Shown: positions 1 to 9,252, numbered from the stretch's first letter. The stretch: 16,124 nucleotides of DNA from Phlegmacium glaucopus (GCA_015039465.1 MU130532.1:396262-412385); one strand, 5' to 3'. The notes: generated by a model from the letters alone, not told the origin. A program made the numbers and translations.

Positions 1-702
1 AAACATTATTTCAGTCCTAATCGCTTTTGCTGTGTTGAGACTGTCTGTGCTCCATGTGGTACTGTTATAGCTTGGAAAAAATTTGCCAAGTCTGAACCCC
101 CAACCAAAATAATGAATTTTCTCAATAGTATCTATCCATCCATGGAATCACGACCAGCTTATGTATGCATTGACAAGGCATGTACAGTGCTTAAATTTAT
201 TGTCAACAATGGTACCTATGCAGATTGGTTTGAAACAACACGTTTTGTTGTGGATTCATACCACTATACAAATCACAAAGCTACAGACATCATTTGTCGC
301 ACATGGTGCAATCCGACTCCAAGTGATGGTTCTGCACCAAATCTTGTTATTCCAACCACTGATAAAAATGGAAATCCTTGCTTTAAACATGCATTTAATA
401 CACAGGCAAGTGTCTTTATTTTTCTAATAGTAATCTGACTCAATAGTAAACAGGCCTGTGAACAGCTAAATTCATGGCTTGGGGGATATGAATCTATTTT
501 GAAGCGTATGACTCCTGGAAACTTTGATTGGTTTTGCCATGCTATGCTCTACTATCACACTAAACATGTGTTGAGAAAGCAGGATATAAAGAGGAAAAAG
601 GAAGAAAAGGGAATACAGCATGATGTTAGTGATAGTGATAGTGATAGTGATAGTGGAGATGAAGACTTAGAGGAGGTGGGTGACTTAAATAGCATTGATT
701 GA
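1..702 (+). CDS. KDZ-type transposase / KDZ-associated Cys-cluster protein, C-terminal part
   Basis: Seen: frame 1 is open from base 1, so the 5' end lies outside the window. Exons are 1-405 and 454-702, giving about 218 residues. The intron 406-453 (48 nt) begins GCAAGT and ends ACAG, with a CTGAC branch site at 435-439, so it is a GC-AG intron; splicing restores NTQ|ACEQLNSWLGG. Visible motifs are a cysteine cluster (FCC...CAPCG, residues 10-20), CIDKAC (D58), VVDSYHYTNH (D85), CRTWCNP, and ACEQLN (E138), followed by an acidic Ser-Asp tail. Known: Agaricomycete proteins with this motif order accompany Kyakuja-Dileera-Zisupton (KDZ) transposons. Inference: D58, D85 and E138 could be the acidic triad of an RNase H-fold transposase domain. 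It may be a host-domesticated copy or a live-element fragment; with the N-terminus missing this cannot be settled. Confidence 0.6.
625..656 (+). repeat. AGTGAT microsatellite encoding an (SD)n run
   Basis: About five copies of the hexamer AGTGAT/GATAGT lie in frame and encode alternating Ser and Asp in the acidic tail of the KDZ-type protein. It is a slippage-prone site inside a coding exon. Confidence 0.8.
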
Positions 703-835
703 TAGAATTTGTTATGTTTTTGTACTTATATTGCATTAGCCAAAGTTGAATTTATACTCAGAATCCACTTAGAATTGAATGTGACAGATGATATCTAAAT
801 TCTGATCAGATCTGACCAGATCTGGTCAGAACTGG
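703..835. other. Downstream flank of the KDZ-type gene
   Basis: AT-rich sequence follows the stop at 700-702. No ORF or RNA gene is seen. It runs directly into the palindromic 10-bp repeats that start at 801. Confidence 0.5.
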
Positions 836-870
836 TCAGACTTGGTCAGACTTGGTTGGATTCTGATCAG
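801..870. repeat. 10-bp-period palindromic GACCAG/CTGGTC array
   Basis: Successive 10-mers TCTGATCAGA, TCTGACCAGA, TCTGGTCAGA, ACTGGTCAGA, CTTGGTCAGA and CTTGGTTGGA, followed by another TCTGATCAG. The first 10-mer is a perfect palindrome, and 811-830 is a perfect 20-bp palindrome. The array supplies the last codons of the tyrosine recombinase ORF (residues after the IPSST stretch), so it replaces or abuts the element's 3' end. Related sequence recurs at 12541-12726 and 12970-13062. Confidence 0.85.
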
Positions 871-2249
871 ATCTGGTGGGGGACAGAAAAGTACTGGAAG
901 GAATATTGCTATTAATGCAGAATGTCTCGAAAATGGTGGCCAAATTGTCGATGTGAGTCTTGTTGTATGCTTTCGAAGTGCTCATAGGAAGGATCTCTTC
1001 CATGCATCGCCAGTAAAGTAAGAACACGAGGGAGGTCCACCCCCCAGTGGCTGCAACAATTTCGGGAGGAACGCCAGCGAGGAGAAGTTCAACAGCGCCA
1101 CCGATGCAAAAACTGTGTCCTAATACGTGGGCAAGTTTAGCGGAAGACCAAATGGTTGTGACGAATTTTAGGAATTCGTGTTTTAGCAGATTCTTCGGAG
1201 GTCCTGAAAGGGGTTTATATGCAAAGAGTGCGAAGGATTGGGGAATTGAAGTGTTGATACTGAGGTGATTTTTAAGAGCAGAAATGGGACAGAGAATATC
1301 GGTCCGCGCAGTAAGGATCACCGTAGCACCTTGTTCCTTAGTCGTTTTAGTCCATGGGATGCGGAAACTCACGGATCGTGAGCCATCTCGCTGTTGACGG
1401 AACTCAATGCTGAGAGGAAAATATAGTTAGAAAAATGAAGAGACGAGCAAATTTAGCATACTTGGTCGAGCGCAGAACGTGATATCTCTCATCGAAGGCA
1501 GCAGCTGTGGTGATAGTGGTCTCACCCAGTCGACGACAGCCAAAAAATGTGCATAGTGCTACGGCCCATATGGCAGCATGGAAAGGGTCTGAGATCCTGA
1601 TAGCTCGACGGAGAGCTGACAGGTGTTCAATGGAGACGGGGGCATGAAGTGCCCTTTTGTGTCTGCTACCTTCCTTATTCGCCGAGATGCGAGCTAAATG
1701 CACCCATTCGTCATCGCCATACCAAGGCACGTGATTAATGATGTGCCACGAACGTAGACCTGAGAGCCAAGAGCGAATTGTACTCCCAGCATATCTGCCT
1801 TTGTGCTCTCCAATAAAGGCGCAGAGTAGGGCATATGATGCAGGCATCCGAGCCTCCTCATCGATACCCCACTCATCACAGAATAAAGTGAAGTGCTTGA
1901 GGCCAGCTGCGTAGGTGGTCCTGGTGTTCGGTGCCAGAGCGCCTTGAATTGACATCAGGGCCCTGTTGACTAAAGAATGTGGAAGATGGATGTGGAGCAG
2001 CTCTCGGTGGCGGACTCCATGAGGGGTATCCCAGGAAAACAGGCAGCTAGCGGCAGCCACGTGAGGACACAGTGCATTTGAAGTGATTTGACGGCCGTTC
2101 TGAGGATGTCTTGGGTCTATGATACGTAGGGAGGGGTCAGGCGGGCGAGTGGTGACTGGTGGTGGTTCAGAAATGGGAAGGGTAGCAGGAACTGTGTGAG
2201 ATATGCTAGCAGAAATGGGTGCGGGGATTGGGGCGGAGGCGGAAGTCAT
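836..2249 (-). pseudogene. DIRS-order tyrosine recombinase, active site mutated
   Basis: Role in the family: a phage-integrase-type tyrosine recombinase that integrates the circular cDNA of DIRS/Ngaro retrotransposons. Seen: exon 1 is 2249-1462 (first in-frame ATG at 2249; the frame is open further upstream but without an ATG) and exon 2 is 1409-836, about 453 residues. The intron 1410-1461 starts GTATGC, ends CTCTCAG and has a CTAAC branch site; joining the exons keeps frame. After a Pro/Ser-rich N-terminus comes the SAM-like core-binding domain (APNTRTTYAAGLKHF onward), then the catalytic Arg in GCRRLGE (about 1527-1540), the HxxR box, and the Tyr in LLYWR (codon 1013-1015). Odd: the HxxR box reads HSFC because its last codon, 1106-1108, is TGC instead of CGC. 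A second likely Arg-to-Cys change follows in WRCMEE. Loss of this Arg should abolish recombination. The C-terminal 15 or so residues come from the 10-bp repeats. Confidence 0.85.
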
Positions 2250-3859
2250 GACATTAGCTGGAAAGGTTCGTTTGAATAGATAGAAAAGGTTATGAGGCCG
2301 TGTGGGGCGTGGAGGGAGCGAGTCCAAAGACTCTGACCCACCCACAGGTCTCTCGACAACACGTGTTGCCGATTTGAAAGGATAATAGGCTCTAAGTTAT
2401 GTTCAGTGACAGATTTGATGACCCCAGGAAAGTGGGTACAAATAATATGGTGGATAACGGGCTCACCTAGACATAAAGAAAACATGAACGAAGCTCTTCA
2501 GGGAGCTTGAAGGTTGGCAAAAGTTGCTTCCGAGCAGGTCCTGGTTCTCCGCGCGAGATAGGATCGGCCGGGTTGGCATGGGACTCGATGTAGACAGTTT
2601 TGGTAATGATAGAAAGACTGGTGAGGGTGAGATGCATGCGACGAATAGCTAAGTTGATATGAATGTTGCCACTGCGCCCTTTCTCAAGGGCGCCAATAGT
2701 ACCTTGATTATCGGAATGTATGAGCAGATGGACGTCATGGAAACCTTTGAACTCCAGGAGATATATGAGAAGTTCAATTGCAATGGTCTCGAGCCAGCAT
2801 ATATCGCGCCCAGGGATCTTCCACGAGGGTGATAAAGGAAATGCTGCCCACTCGTCACCTATGACAATGCCAATGCCCCATGAAGTGGAGGCGTCAACAT
2901 AGATGCCAATGTCTTGTAGTGGACCCCGAGGTCGGAGTGAACGTGTAATGTTGGGCTGAGATAACCTGTCAAGCCACCAGGATAAATCGGTTATCATTGC
3001 GTGTGAGGGGCGCCATGTGATAAATTCATTGCCATGAAATGATGCGGCGAAATTGGATAGGGAAGGAAGATGTGAACGACCATCAAGGTGAACGAATGCG
3101 ACATTACATAGGGAGCCATGGATTTTTTCGACCTCCCGCATCGAACAGGGCTGGTTACGAAAGCTGCTGAGGAACCGATGGACTCGTTCATAGAATTTTT
3201 GATGTTTAGATTCTGGAAGCCCAACCAGCTTCTGAGGGATATCCCAGAGATAGCCAATGAAAGTCGTTATAAAGGCGAATGACTCGTCACCTTTCTCCTT
3301 ATGCCATGGTACATTAAGAGATGAGACACGTCGAAGCATCTCGGTGCGGTCGTAGTCGTAGTGGTAGATCCCTTCTGCAAAAGGGCTGTCTGGAGTAGGG
3401 AAGCAAAATACTTTAAGATCGTCTTCGTATTTAGGCACCGGACGAACTCCTTCTGCTTCCCAGATATCTACCACGGCGTTTGCAATCATCCCGGAATTAC
3501 TACTGGCACAGGCTGCTCCGAATGGATGAGTGTGGTCAATCCAAAACTCCCCAGGAGCACTCTGCATAACGGGCCAAGGCTTGTGGGATGGTAGAACTGG
3601 GCATGTTCTATGGAATTTCTCGATATCGAGTGTACAAGCTTGAGTCCCAGGGGGAGCTAGCGCAATCTGGAAACAGAAAAGCATGAGAACAGGGATAGTG
3701 ATGGATTGGAGAAGGCGGATTATAATGAGAGTATCCCGATATGCAGCGAGGTGTGAAAATAAATTCTCGACCCTCTCGGCATGTGAGTAGATCAACACAC
3801 TCGCATGTATTAGAGTACGACGTGCTCGACATGCTCGGCGTATGAGGTATGAGTAGACA

Positions 3860-4052
3860 CACTCAACGTGTGGGTAATCTACGCACTCAACGTGCGGAAT
3901 AGTCAACGCACTCAACGTGCGGAGTAGTCAACGCACTCAACGTGCGGAGTAGTCAATGCACTCAATGTGCAGAGTAGTCAACGCACTCTCAACGTGCAGA
4001 AAAGTCAACACACTCAGCATGTGGAGTAGTCGACGCACTCAGCATGCAGAGA
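3860..4052. repeat. 25-bp tandem array with GCAC-TCAAC-GTGC cores
   Basis: Eight units start at 3860, 3884, 3909, 3934, 3959, 3984, 4011 and 4036, with spacings of 24, 25, 25, 25, 25, 27 and 25. Each has the form CACTCAACGTGCGGAGTAGTCAACG with a few substitutions; the core GCACTCAACGTGC is an imperfect palindrome with 4-bp arms. Degenerate units extend back to about 3779. The units have no unique spacers, so this is a minisatellite and not a CRISPR array. Confidence 0.9.
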
Positions 4053-4717
4053 AGGATGTCAAATGTCCAAACAGCACGGTATCGCGCACCAATACTGATT
4101 GGTAGCATGAGAAGAAAGCTTAAAAGTCGCCATCATGAAAATAAGCGGACTTCAAATTCACTTACCTATTTTGGAAGCAGCCCTGAATCGTGTTCCTGGT
4201 CAACAAAATCATTCGTTCAACGATAACATCCCCATCGCTCATCATACTCTCAATGTCTCACACTATGCTCTCCATTGTTTTCACTATCGACATGCTCCTA
4301 AGCATATACCATCCATTCGTTCCTTGGCTAGTGATCCAGCAAAGCGATCAATCTACTATTCGCATCGGTCATCGGCTCGCGTTTGATCGTATCTTTGGTC
4401 CATCATTTCAAGAACGGCCCCTTTATGGACGCATCAACTACATCTCCCATTATGTACAAGGCTTTGTCATTGTTGTTGTGGCTATGGACCCACAAGTCTT
4501 CCCCTCAGCCATCTATCTTGCCATCCCTCGCTCCTGGATCTCACTCAGTCCCCTATCCTCACTTATCTACCTCTTATCTTATCATTCACTGCCAAAACCA
4601 TCATTCACGCGGTACCTGAAGCCTTCCCACCCTCTTTATGACAATTTAGGAAGTCCAGGAGGATCACAACTAAGCAGGAATTGCAGATGAATCAGCAGCA
4701 GAGGATTATTCTCGCAG
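4053..4717. other. Unassigned intronic insert
   Basis: No recognisable gene. The stretch is poor in stop codons because it is pyrimidine-biased, so several frames are open for 80-166 codons, but none gives a familiar motif, repeat or membrane pattern. ATGTCAAATGT near 4055 and ACATTTTTGACAT near 4818 are an imperfect inverted pair that could mark an insertion, but the match is weak. Confidence 0.4.
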
Positions 4718-5048
4718 TGTGTCAAGTGTTATCAAGGCTGCGCGACATGGGATCATGGGCAAGTAGTGTTTTCTCGGGAACAAGGCTGCGCCTTTCAAGT
4801 GTTGACTCAGGACCTTTCACATTTTTGACATGACCACACGCCTATGGAGTCGATATATTTTTGCTATTGGACTATGTACACTGCCTTCTCTTCTTTTCTC
4901 TCGCACTTTGACACTTTGCAGATTTTTTTATTGTTCCTTCTTCTTTTTCATTGTTCTTTTCTTCTCGCAGCTGTCCTTTCTTCATTCCTCTTCTGACAGC
5001 GCGTACTCCTTTCTTTTTTTATTGTTTTACATAGCCTCATCCTTAGGG

Positions 5049-5056
5049 TATAAATA
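5049..5056 (+). promoter_or_regulatory. TATA box of the LTR-like segment
   Basis: TATAAATA, followed about 35 nt downstream by TTCAGTTCAATTCATTCTTACC and a CT-rich run typical of a fungal transcription start region. Transcription would run + and so be antisense to the DIRS RT. Confidence 0.5.
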
Positions 5057-5149
5057 CTGCTCTTTTGTACCAGGATAGGTAGTTCAGTTCAATTCATTCT
5101 TACCCCCCACTTTCATCATCTCAGTGGAATTCCAGTGAATTCCTCCCTT

Positions 5150-5355
5150 AAGTTCGCTTTTTCAGTCCTCAACTGTCAATCTATCCCCACTGCCAATTGC
5201 TATAGTCTTGCTGAAGACTTCCTCTTATTCCTCCTCATCCTCTTCCTTAATCCCTCCAAGTTCGCTTTTCCAGTCCCTTACTGTCAACCTTCTGTCAACT
5301 GCTATAGTCTTACTGAAGACTCTTCTTCATTCATCCTCATCCTCCTCTTCTCTAT
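5150..5355 (+). repeat. 108-bp tandem duplication in the LTR-like leader
   Basis: Two copies start at AAGTTCGCTTTT (5150 and 5258). Both contain CAGTCC, ACTGTCAA, a GCTATAGTCTT...CTGAAGACT block and a CT-rich tail (CATCCTCATCCTC). The copies differ by substitutions and small indels, so the duplication is not recent. Confidence 0.8.
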
Positions 5356-6146
5356 TCTCACCCCCTACCTCTGTGTGATACAAGTCAAGGTTATACCTTC
5401 CCTAAATGAACAACAGGGAGTCTCTTGACCTAAGGTCTGGTCCACTGCTCTCTGGTTGGTGTTATATAGCAACACAAACAACGATTTATAACGGCTGAAG
5501 CTGGTACCCGTCGTAGACGAGGTGCAGAGGCATATAGGGAAGAAGGATAGTAGGGGGACATGATCAGATATCAATACTCACGATTTCGGCCACTTTCGTT
5601 GCTGTATCAAACCGGGTAGGATACTCGTCTTTGCGAATATGGGAGTTCACGGAGGCATGGAGTTTGGTAGCTTTCGAGAGATGGCGGCATATTCTAGTTT
5701 TGTCCGGCACATTAAGTCCTTGAGGCTGAACCGAGATGATAAGTGGTGAAGAGTAGAAGGGTCCACGCATGATAATTTCGGTTTCTTCACGAGAGAAAGT
5801 ACCTGAGATTCTGCTGGCTAGGGCTTCTTTCTGTATATATTCTTCGACCTCCTTGGCGTAAATAGCAACCGAAGGATTATTAGGTATGATTATTGTTTGC
5901 TGAAGAGGGGGCATGTGTCCCAGAGGGAAGCCGAACCTCAGATTATCAGGGAGGAGTGGGTAGTAGGAAAGAAGGTCGTGTTTGTGCAGCAGGGTTTCGA
6001 AAGCATCCGGGATATAAGGATGAATGATCTTGTTAAAAATTGTTGAGTGCTCTGAGGATGAAATGGCCAGGGGGGGACGGGGAACAACCGAAGAAGAAAA
6101 GTCTATGTAGGAAAGGAATGGTGAGCGCGCAGCAAGGAAAAAAGCA

Positions 6147-7570
6147 TCAATTTGGGGGGGAGCGACAGGTCCAGGAAAATGCGTAATGCCCTTTCTGTCC
6201 ACAGAAGGAGCAGACGTGCATTCGCTCGTCTTTGCCGTGAGCGCAGGTGGCATTGCTGCCTCTGGTGTTCCAATTGATACATATGACTCGATTATCAGGT
6301 GTGACCAGGTTGCGGTTGGTGTGCTTCGACCAGGTAGGCTTACCATCTTTGAACTTGACGGGATTAGGGCTGTCGTTATGAGTCCTGGAGCCGTGACCTC
6401 TTTCGGCGCATATAAGGCAGTCGGTAGTCAAGGACGGTGGCCTACCGCTGCCGGATGGAAAGGGCGAGAAGGAGGGGCGGTCAGAAAGATGTGAACGAGG
6501 AGGATACCTGTTGGGTTTCGTGGACTGAAGGTTTCCGTTGTCACGGCTGAAAGGGGTTTTATTAGTCATTGCCATCATTTTGCGGATTTCTGCCATCATT
6601 TCAAATTGCTTCTCCGAAAGTGCAAAGGCCTGCTCGTATCAATATCCCTCAAAGGCACCGTAATTAGCCCAGTGTTCTTGTCGGAATTTCAACTCGTCAG
6701 CCTTCCATGTGTCGTATAGTCTGACCTTAAATCTCTGTGATAAATAAAAGTTGAAGTGGTCATTATACCAATCACTGTGTAAGTCTCCGGTGTCGACTGC
6801 ATCTCGCTCCTTTTGGAAGAGATACATATTCCCTGCGGCCTCGGTCCATTGGCTGCAGGTCAGAGAAAGCTCTTTCCCGAAGCGTGTGGAAAGTTTATCG
6901 ACATCGATTATAGATATTCCTTTAGTCTCACCGGGATTAGGGTTAGTTTTTATGGTGGGAAGAGTGGCAGCCTCGGCATTCAGGATCTGTAAGTTCTCGT
7001 TCAGAAAAAAAGGTAACGGAACGGCAACACAGCCTTCTGTGTCAAAGAGACTTTGTGGAAACTTCGCCTGCCATGGCACTCCCACGACCCAAGGAGCCAA
7101 TTTCTTCCCATCCATGCAATGCCGTTTAGCGATACGGGCTTCTTCCGCCGTCGGTCTTGGTTCGTCTCCAGTCCTTCGTTTAGACTTTTGATCCTCTTTT
7201 CTTTGACATCCTCATCCGCAATCCACTTAGCGAGACTAGAATAAATATAATCACGAAAGGATAATGCGGGGGGGGGGATTTTAAAATGGTCCCGGTCTTC
7301 GGGATCTAAAGTGATAAGGGATGCGGCATCGGAGCCAGGACCAGGGTAAGCCTCGTTGTTAAGTGTGTGATTAAGGGTCTTCAGGGCCCTCTCGGCATTC
7401 TGAGATTCGATCTCTTTATTCTTTTGGAGAATAGAGATCAAAGGTAGGTTTTTTAGAACCTGAATTACAGTTGGATTAATATGAGTACGGGGAGCTCGAG
7501 GGATGGGATAAATCTCGTTATGCGCTTCGTCGGGTACAATACCGATATCAATAAGGGCGTCTTGGACCAT
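6147..7570 (-). pseudogene. DIRS-order gag, with a frameshift and one stop
   Basis: Role in the family: nucleocapsid protein of the element. Seen: ATG at 7568-7570 (MVQDALIDIG). The frame changes near 7192-7205, where a 2-nt AG duplication in the AAAGAAAAGAGGATC stretch is the simplest explanation; after it the frame reads TAEEARIAKRH then MDGKKLAPWVVG. A TGA at 6639-6641 interrupts GAFEGY-YEQAFALSEKQ in that same frame. The C-terminus has two Cys/His clusters, CLICAERGHGSRTH and CSFCGQKGHYAFSWTC, consistent with zinc-binding knuckles. The frame ends at 6147 just after a run of seven C (6154-6160, G on the + strand); one base fewer would fuse gag to RT as SWTCRSPQIDAFFLAA. It could be a mutation or a programmed +1 shift. 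Identification rests on position and knuckles, as gag sequences diverge. Confidence 0.7.
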
Positions 7571-7579
7571 CTTGTCTGC

Positions 7580-7990
7580 GAAAAAAGGAGATAAAGCTGG
7601 ATGGTGTAAGAAAGGATGTGAAAATTGTTTTTTAGGTGTTTAGGATTCGAAAACACTCGATGAGGACTGAGAGGACTCTTTTTGCTGTGTCAGAATCAGA
7701 TTTCGAGGATGAGAGAATCTTTTCATTAAATTCGAATTTATTAATTGTGTTTGTACTTGTGATGTACAAACTCAAAAGTCTGATTCTGACGCTCGACGTT
7801 ATCTTATCCGATAATGAGTATGCGCTCGTTCCTCGCGCTTACTCATTGCGGACCATGATAATGACTAGGTAAAAAATTAATGGTTAGAAAACATGCTGGG
7901 AGTAAACATAAAAATGTATTGAAGCACTGACTCGGACTCCTTCGATATGTGGCAGTGCTTTGATCATTTTCGACGTGCGGACGATAATCG
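7580..7990. other. 5' flank of the DIRS element with hairpins
   Basis: No gene. GTCAGAATCAGA (7689-7700) pairs with TCTGATTCTGAC (7779-7790) as a perfect 12-bp inverted repeat. Within the loop, GTTTGTAC and GTACAAAC (about 7749-7771) form an 8-bp stem. The location just upstream of gag fits a terminal or leader region of the element, but the matching 3' terminal repeat was not identified. Confidence 0.5.
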
Positions 7991-8022
7991 GGAAATGTTC
8001 TGTCTCATTTAGTGATGGCCAA

Positions 8023-8055
8023 GTTCAGTCCTGAACCGAAGTTCGGACCGAACTT
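8023..8055. repeat. Pair of short perfect palindromes
   Basis: GTTCAG-TC-CTGAAC (8023-8036) and AAGTTCGG-A-CCGAACTT (8039-8055) stand back to back, followed by GAGAACTGGACTGG. Such stacked palindromes resemble the ends of non-autonomous DNA elements, but no partner end was found. Confidence 0.6.
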
Positions 8056-9252
8056 TTGAGAACTGGACTGGAAGAGAAGCGGTCAAACAAGTTGACCCAG
8101 GTCTATGCGAAGCGTCAAATTTCTCACCTCCCTTTTTTGTCTTGGGCTGACCATCCCATGTTCAATAACATCAATGCACTAGTACTCATGACTCGATGGA
8201 AACCCTTCTCCTATCTTCTTTACTTTCCCTACACAGTCTAACTAGATGGTAGTATCCCTCTCTTCCGATACTAAAGTACGATCCCACAAACAAGGCCCTT
8301 GCTTCGCATCTTTCCCGCACGTCGAGTACTTGGCCTTTCCTGGGGTCCACAAAGACTGGTCGAACAGAATGGCAAGAGACCTGGCACCGGCGGAAGGAGC
8401 ACACTCATCTTGTGGCTTCACACACCAAGGTATAACAACGATATTCTTGTTATTCAAACTGGGAACGATACCGTCCTAGCGAGTCACTTGCTATACTTGT
8501 GATTCTTTTGCGCGATTGAGTATATCGTTTTGGATATTAGGGCAGAGACTGTCGATCCAATGTCAGCCAGAGGAACGAGGCCCTTGACGCCATTGTCGGG
8601 ACGGATGGAAGGGTCAGTCTTCATTTATCGCGAAAACTGCATAGACACGGTGATCGAATGTCTCTTTTCGCTGCTTGCGAGTGTTGATAGCCAGTATTTT
8701 AAATCATATACTCCATGCTACGTTTAGCTTGTGAGTCTTAGGATCACAGAGCGGTCACTAATGAGTAAATACAAGTTACAGGACACTGGGCCGCCGAGGC
8801 AAATGTAAATGTCAAGACGCGGGCGTATATATATCTCGCCATCATCCAAATTGCAAAGCGACACATAAAATGAGGTTCAACAAACTTACAAGTTACACAA
8901 AACACTTGATATTTGCGAAATCGCTGGCTATACGTTGAACAGTTGGACATCTATGGTGAGACTGTGTGTTAGCCTGAGGTTGAAGAGTAAGCCTTCTTTC
9001 GTACGCGATATTTACAAGCTTTCTGACACTCAGTGAGAGATTGTCAATGCTGATCATGGCATCACGAATACGGACTTGAACGCACCCATCAATATCCGAG
9101 CAAAATATTTCTAAGAATAAGGTCCAAAAGTATGTTAAATTCGAGTAGCCCAAGGTAACTTCACCACACAAGATCAAGTATTTACTCAAGAAACAACTGT
9201 TATGTCCAATGTTGAAGCCAAATTGCCGATCACTTGAAACTGGTGATCTGAT
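8056..9252. other. Intergenic, no supported gene
   Basis: Only short ORFs are present, on both strands (for example 8246-8479 +, 8242-8457 -, 8530-8727 +, 8893-9189 -). They overlap one another in 8240-8480 and none gives a recognised motif. The minus frame 8893-9189 has plausible coding composition (LVNIAYERRLTLQPQA) and could be a small orphan gene or a 3' untranslated region of the FAD oxidase gene. Confidence 0.4.

Larger units (their letters stand above)
4718..5480 (+). mobile_element. Solo-LTR-like promoter segment inside the RT intron
   Basis: Seen: it begins near TGTGTCAAG (4718) and contains a T-rich stretch, a TATA box TATAAATA at 5049-5056, then a CT-rich leader. CTTGACC at 5424-5430 is nearly the inverse of the TGTCAAG start. 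GTTATATAGCAACA near 5460-5474 is an alternative end. No protein-coding internal region is attached on either side. Known: LTR retrotransposon LTRs start TG, end CA and carry a TATA box followed by a CT-rich R/U5. Inference: a solo or truncated LTR, opposite in orientation to the DIRS genes; no flanking target duplication was found by eye, so its ends are uncertain. Confidence 0.4.
3667..5581 (-). other. Expanded RT intron containing inserted DNA
   Basis: Donor GTGAGT at 5581 and acceptor TTTCCAG ending at 3667 bracket 1915 nt between two RT exons that join in phase 0. Inside, on the + strand, are a 25-bp tandem array (3860-4052), about 650 nt of unassigned sequence, and an LTR-like promoter region (4718-5480). 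The original intron was probably short and was enlarged by insertion. Long open frames at 4135-4690 are not recognised as any protein and reflect pyrimidine-rich sequence. Confidence 0.7.
2467..6346 (-). pseudogene. DIRS-order reverse transcriptase / RNase H, split by an expanded intron
   Basis: Role in the family: copies element RNA to cDNA. Seen: exon A ends at 5582 (reading KVAEI) with donor GTGAGT at 5581. Exon B starts at 3666 (IALAPPGTQAC) after acceptor TTTCCAG and runs to the stop at 2467. Both junctions are phase 0, so splicing would restore the frame. Exon A holds the RT fingers region (IIMRGPFYSSPLI, IRICRH-like ICRHLSK). Exon B holds the polymerase motif YEDD (3418-3429), an RNase H Asp in IYVDAST (2893-2895), Glu in WLETIAIELL and Asp in HSDNQGTIGAL. 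The ATG at 6346 lies inside gag, so RT is expected to be made as a gag fusion or by frameshift. The 1915-nt intron (3667-5581) is far larger than others here and carries inserted DNA. The roughly 80 residues upstream of 3666 in the open frame are array-derived and not RT. The RT and RNase H residues themselves look intact. Confidence 0.85.

Noticed and set aside
3860..4052. CRISPR array
   Set aside because: Units are contiguous with no unique spacers, and the context is eukaryotic.
4381..4620. A second possible mirror-coded segment (backward reading is open for about 80 codons)
   Set aside because: The backward reading gives no family motif, and the forward reading is equally open; stop scarcity explains it.
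4190..4690. Plus-strand ORF of 166 codons
   Set aside because: Longest frame in the intron insert but with no recognisable motif; the region is poor in stops in many frames, including nonsense directions, because of base bias.
4055..4830. Element bounded by ATGTCAAATGT and ACATTTTTGACAT
   Set aside because: Arms match only with a 2-nt gap, and no target duplication or internal structure supports an element with these ends.
5135..5428. Plus-strand ORF with an internal repeat
   Set aside because: It is the translated 108-bp tandem duplication in an LTR-like leader; no ATG in a credible context and no protein features.
8242..8479. Overlapping ORFs on both strands
   Set aside because: Four frames are open over the same 230 nt, none with recognised motifs; no basis to choose one.
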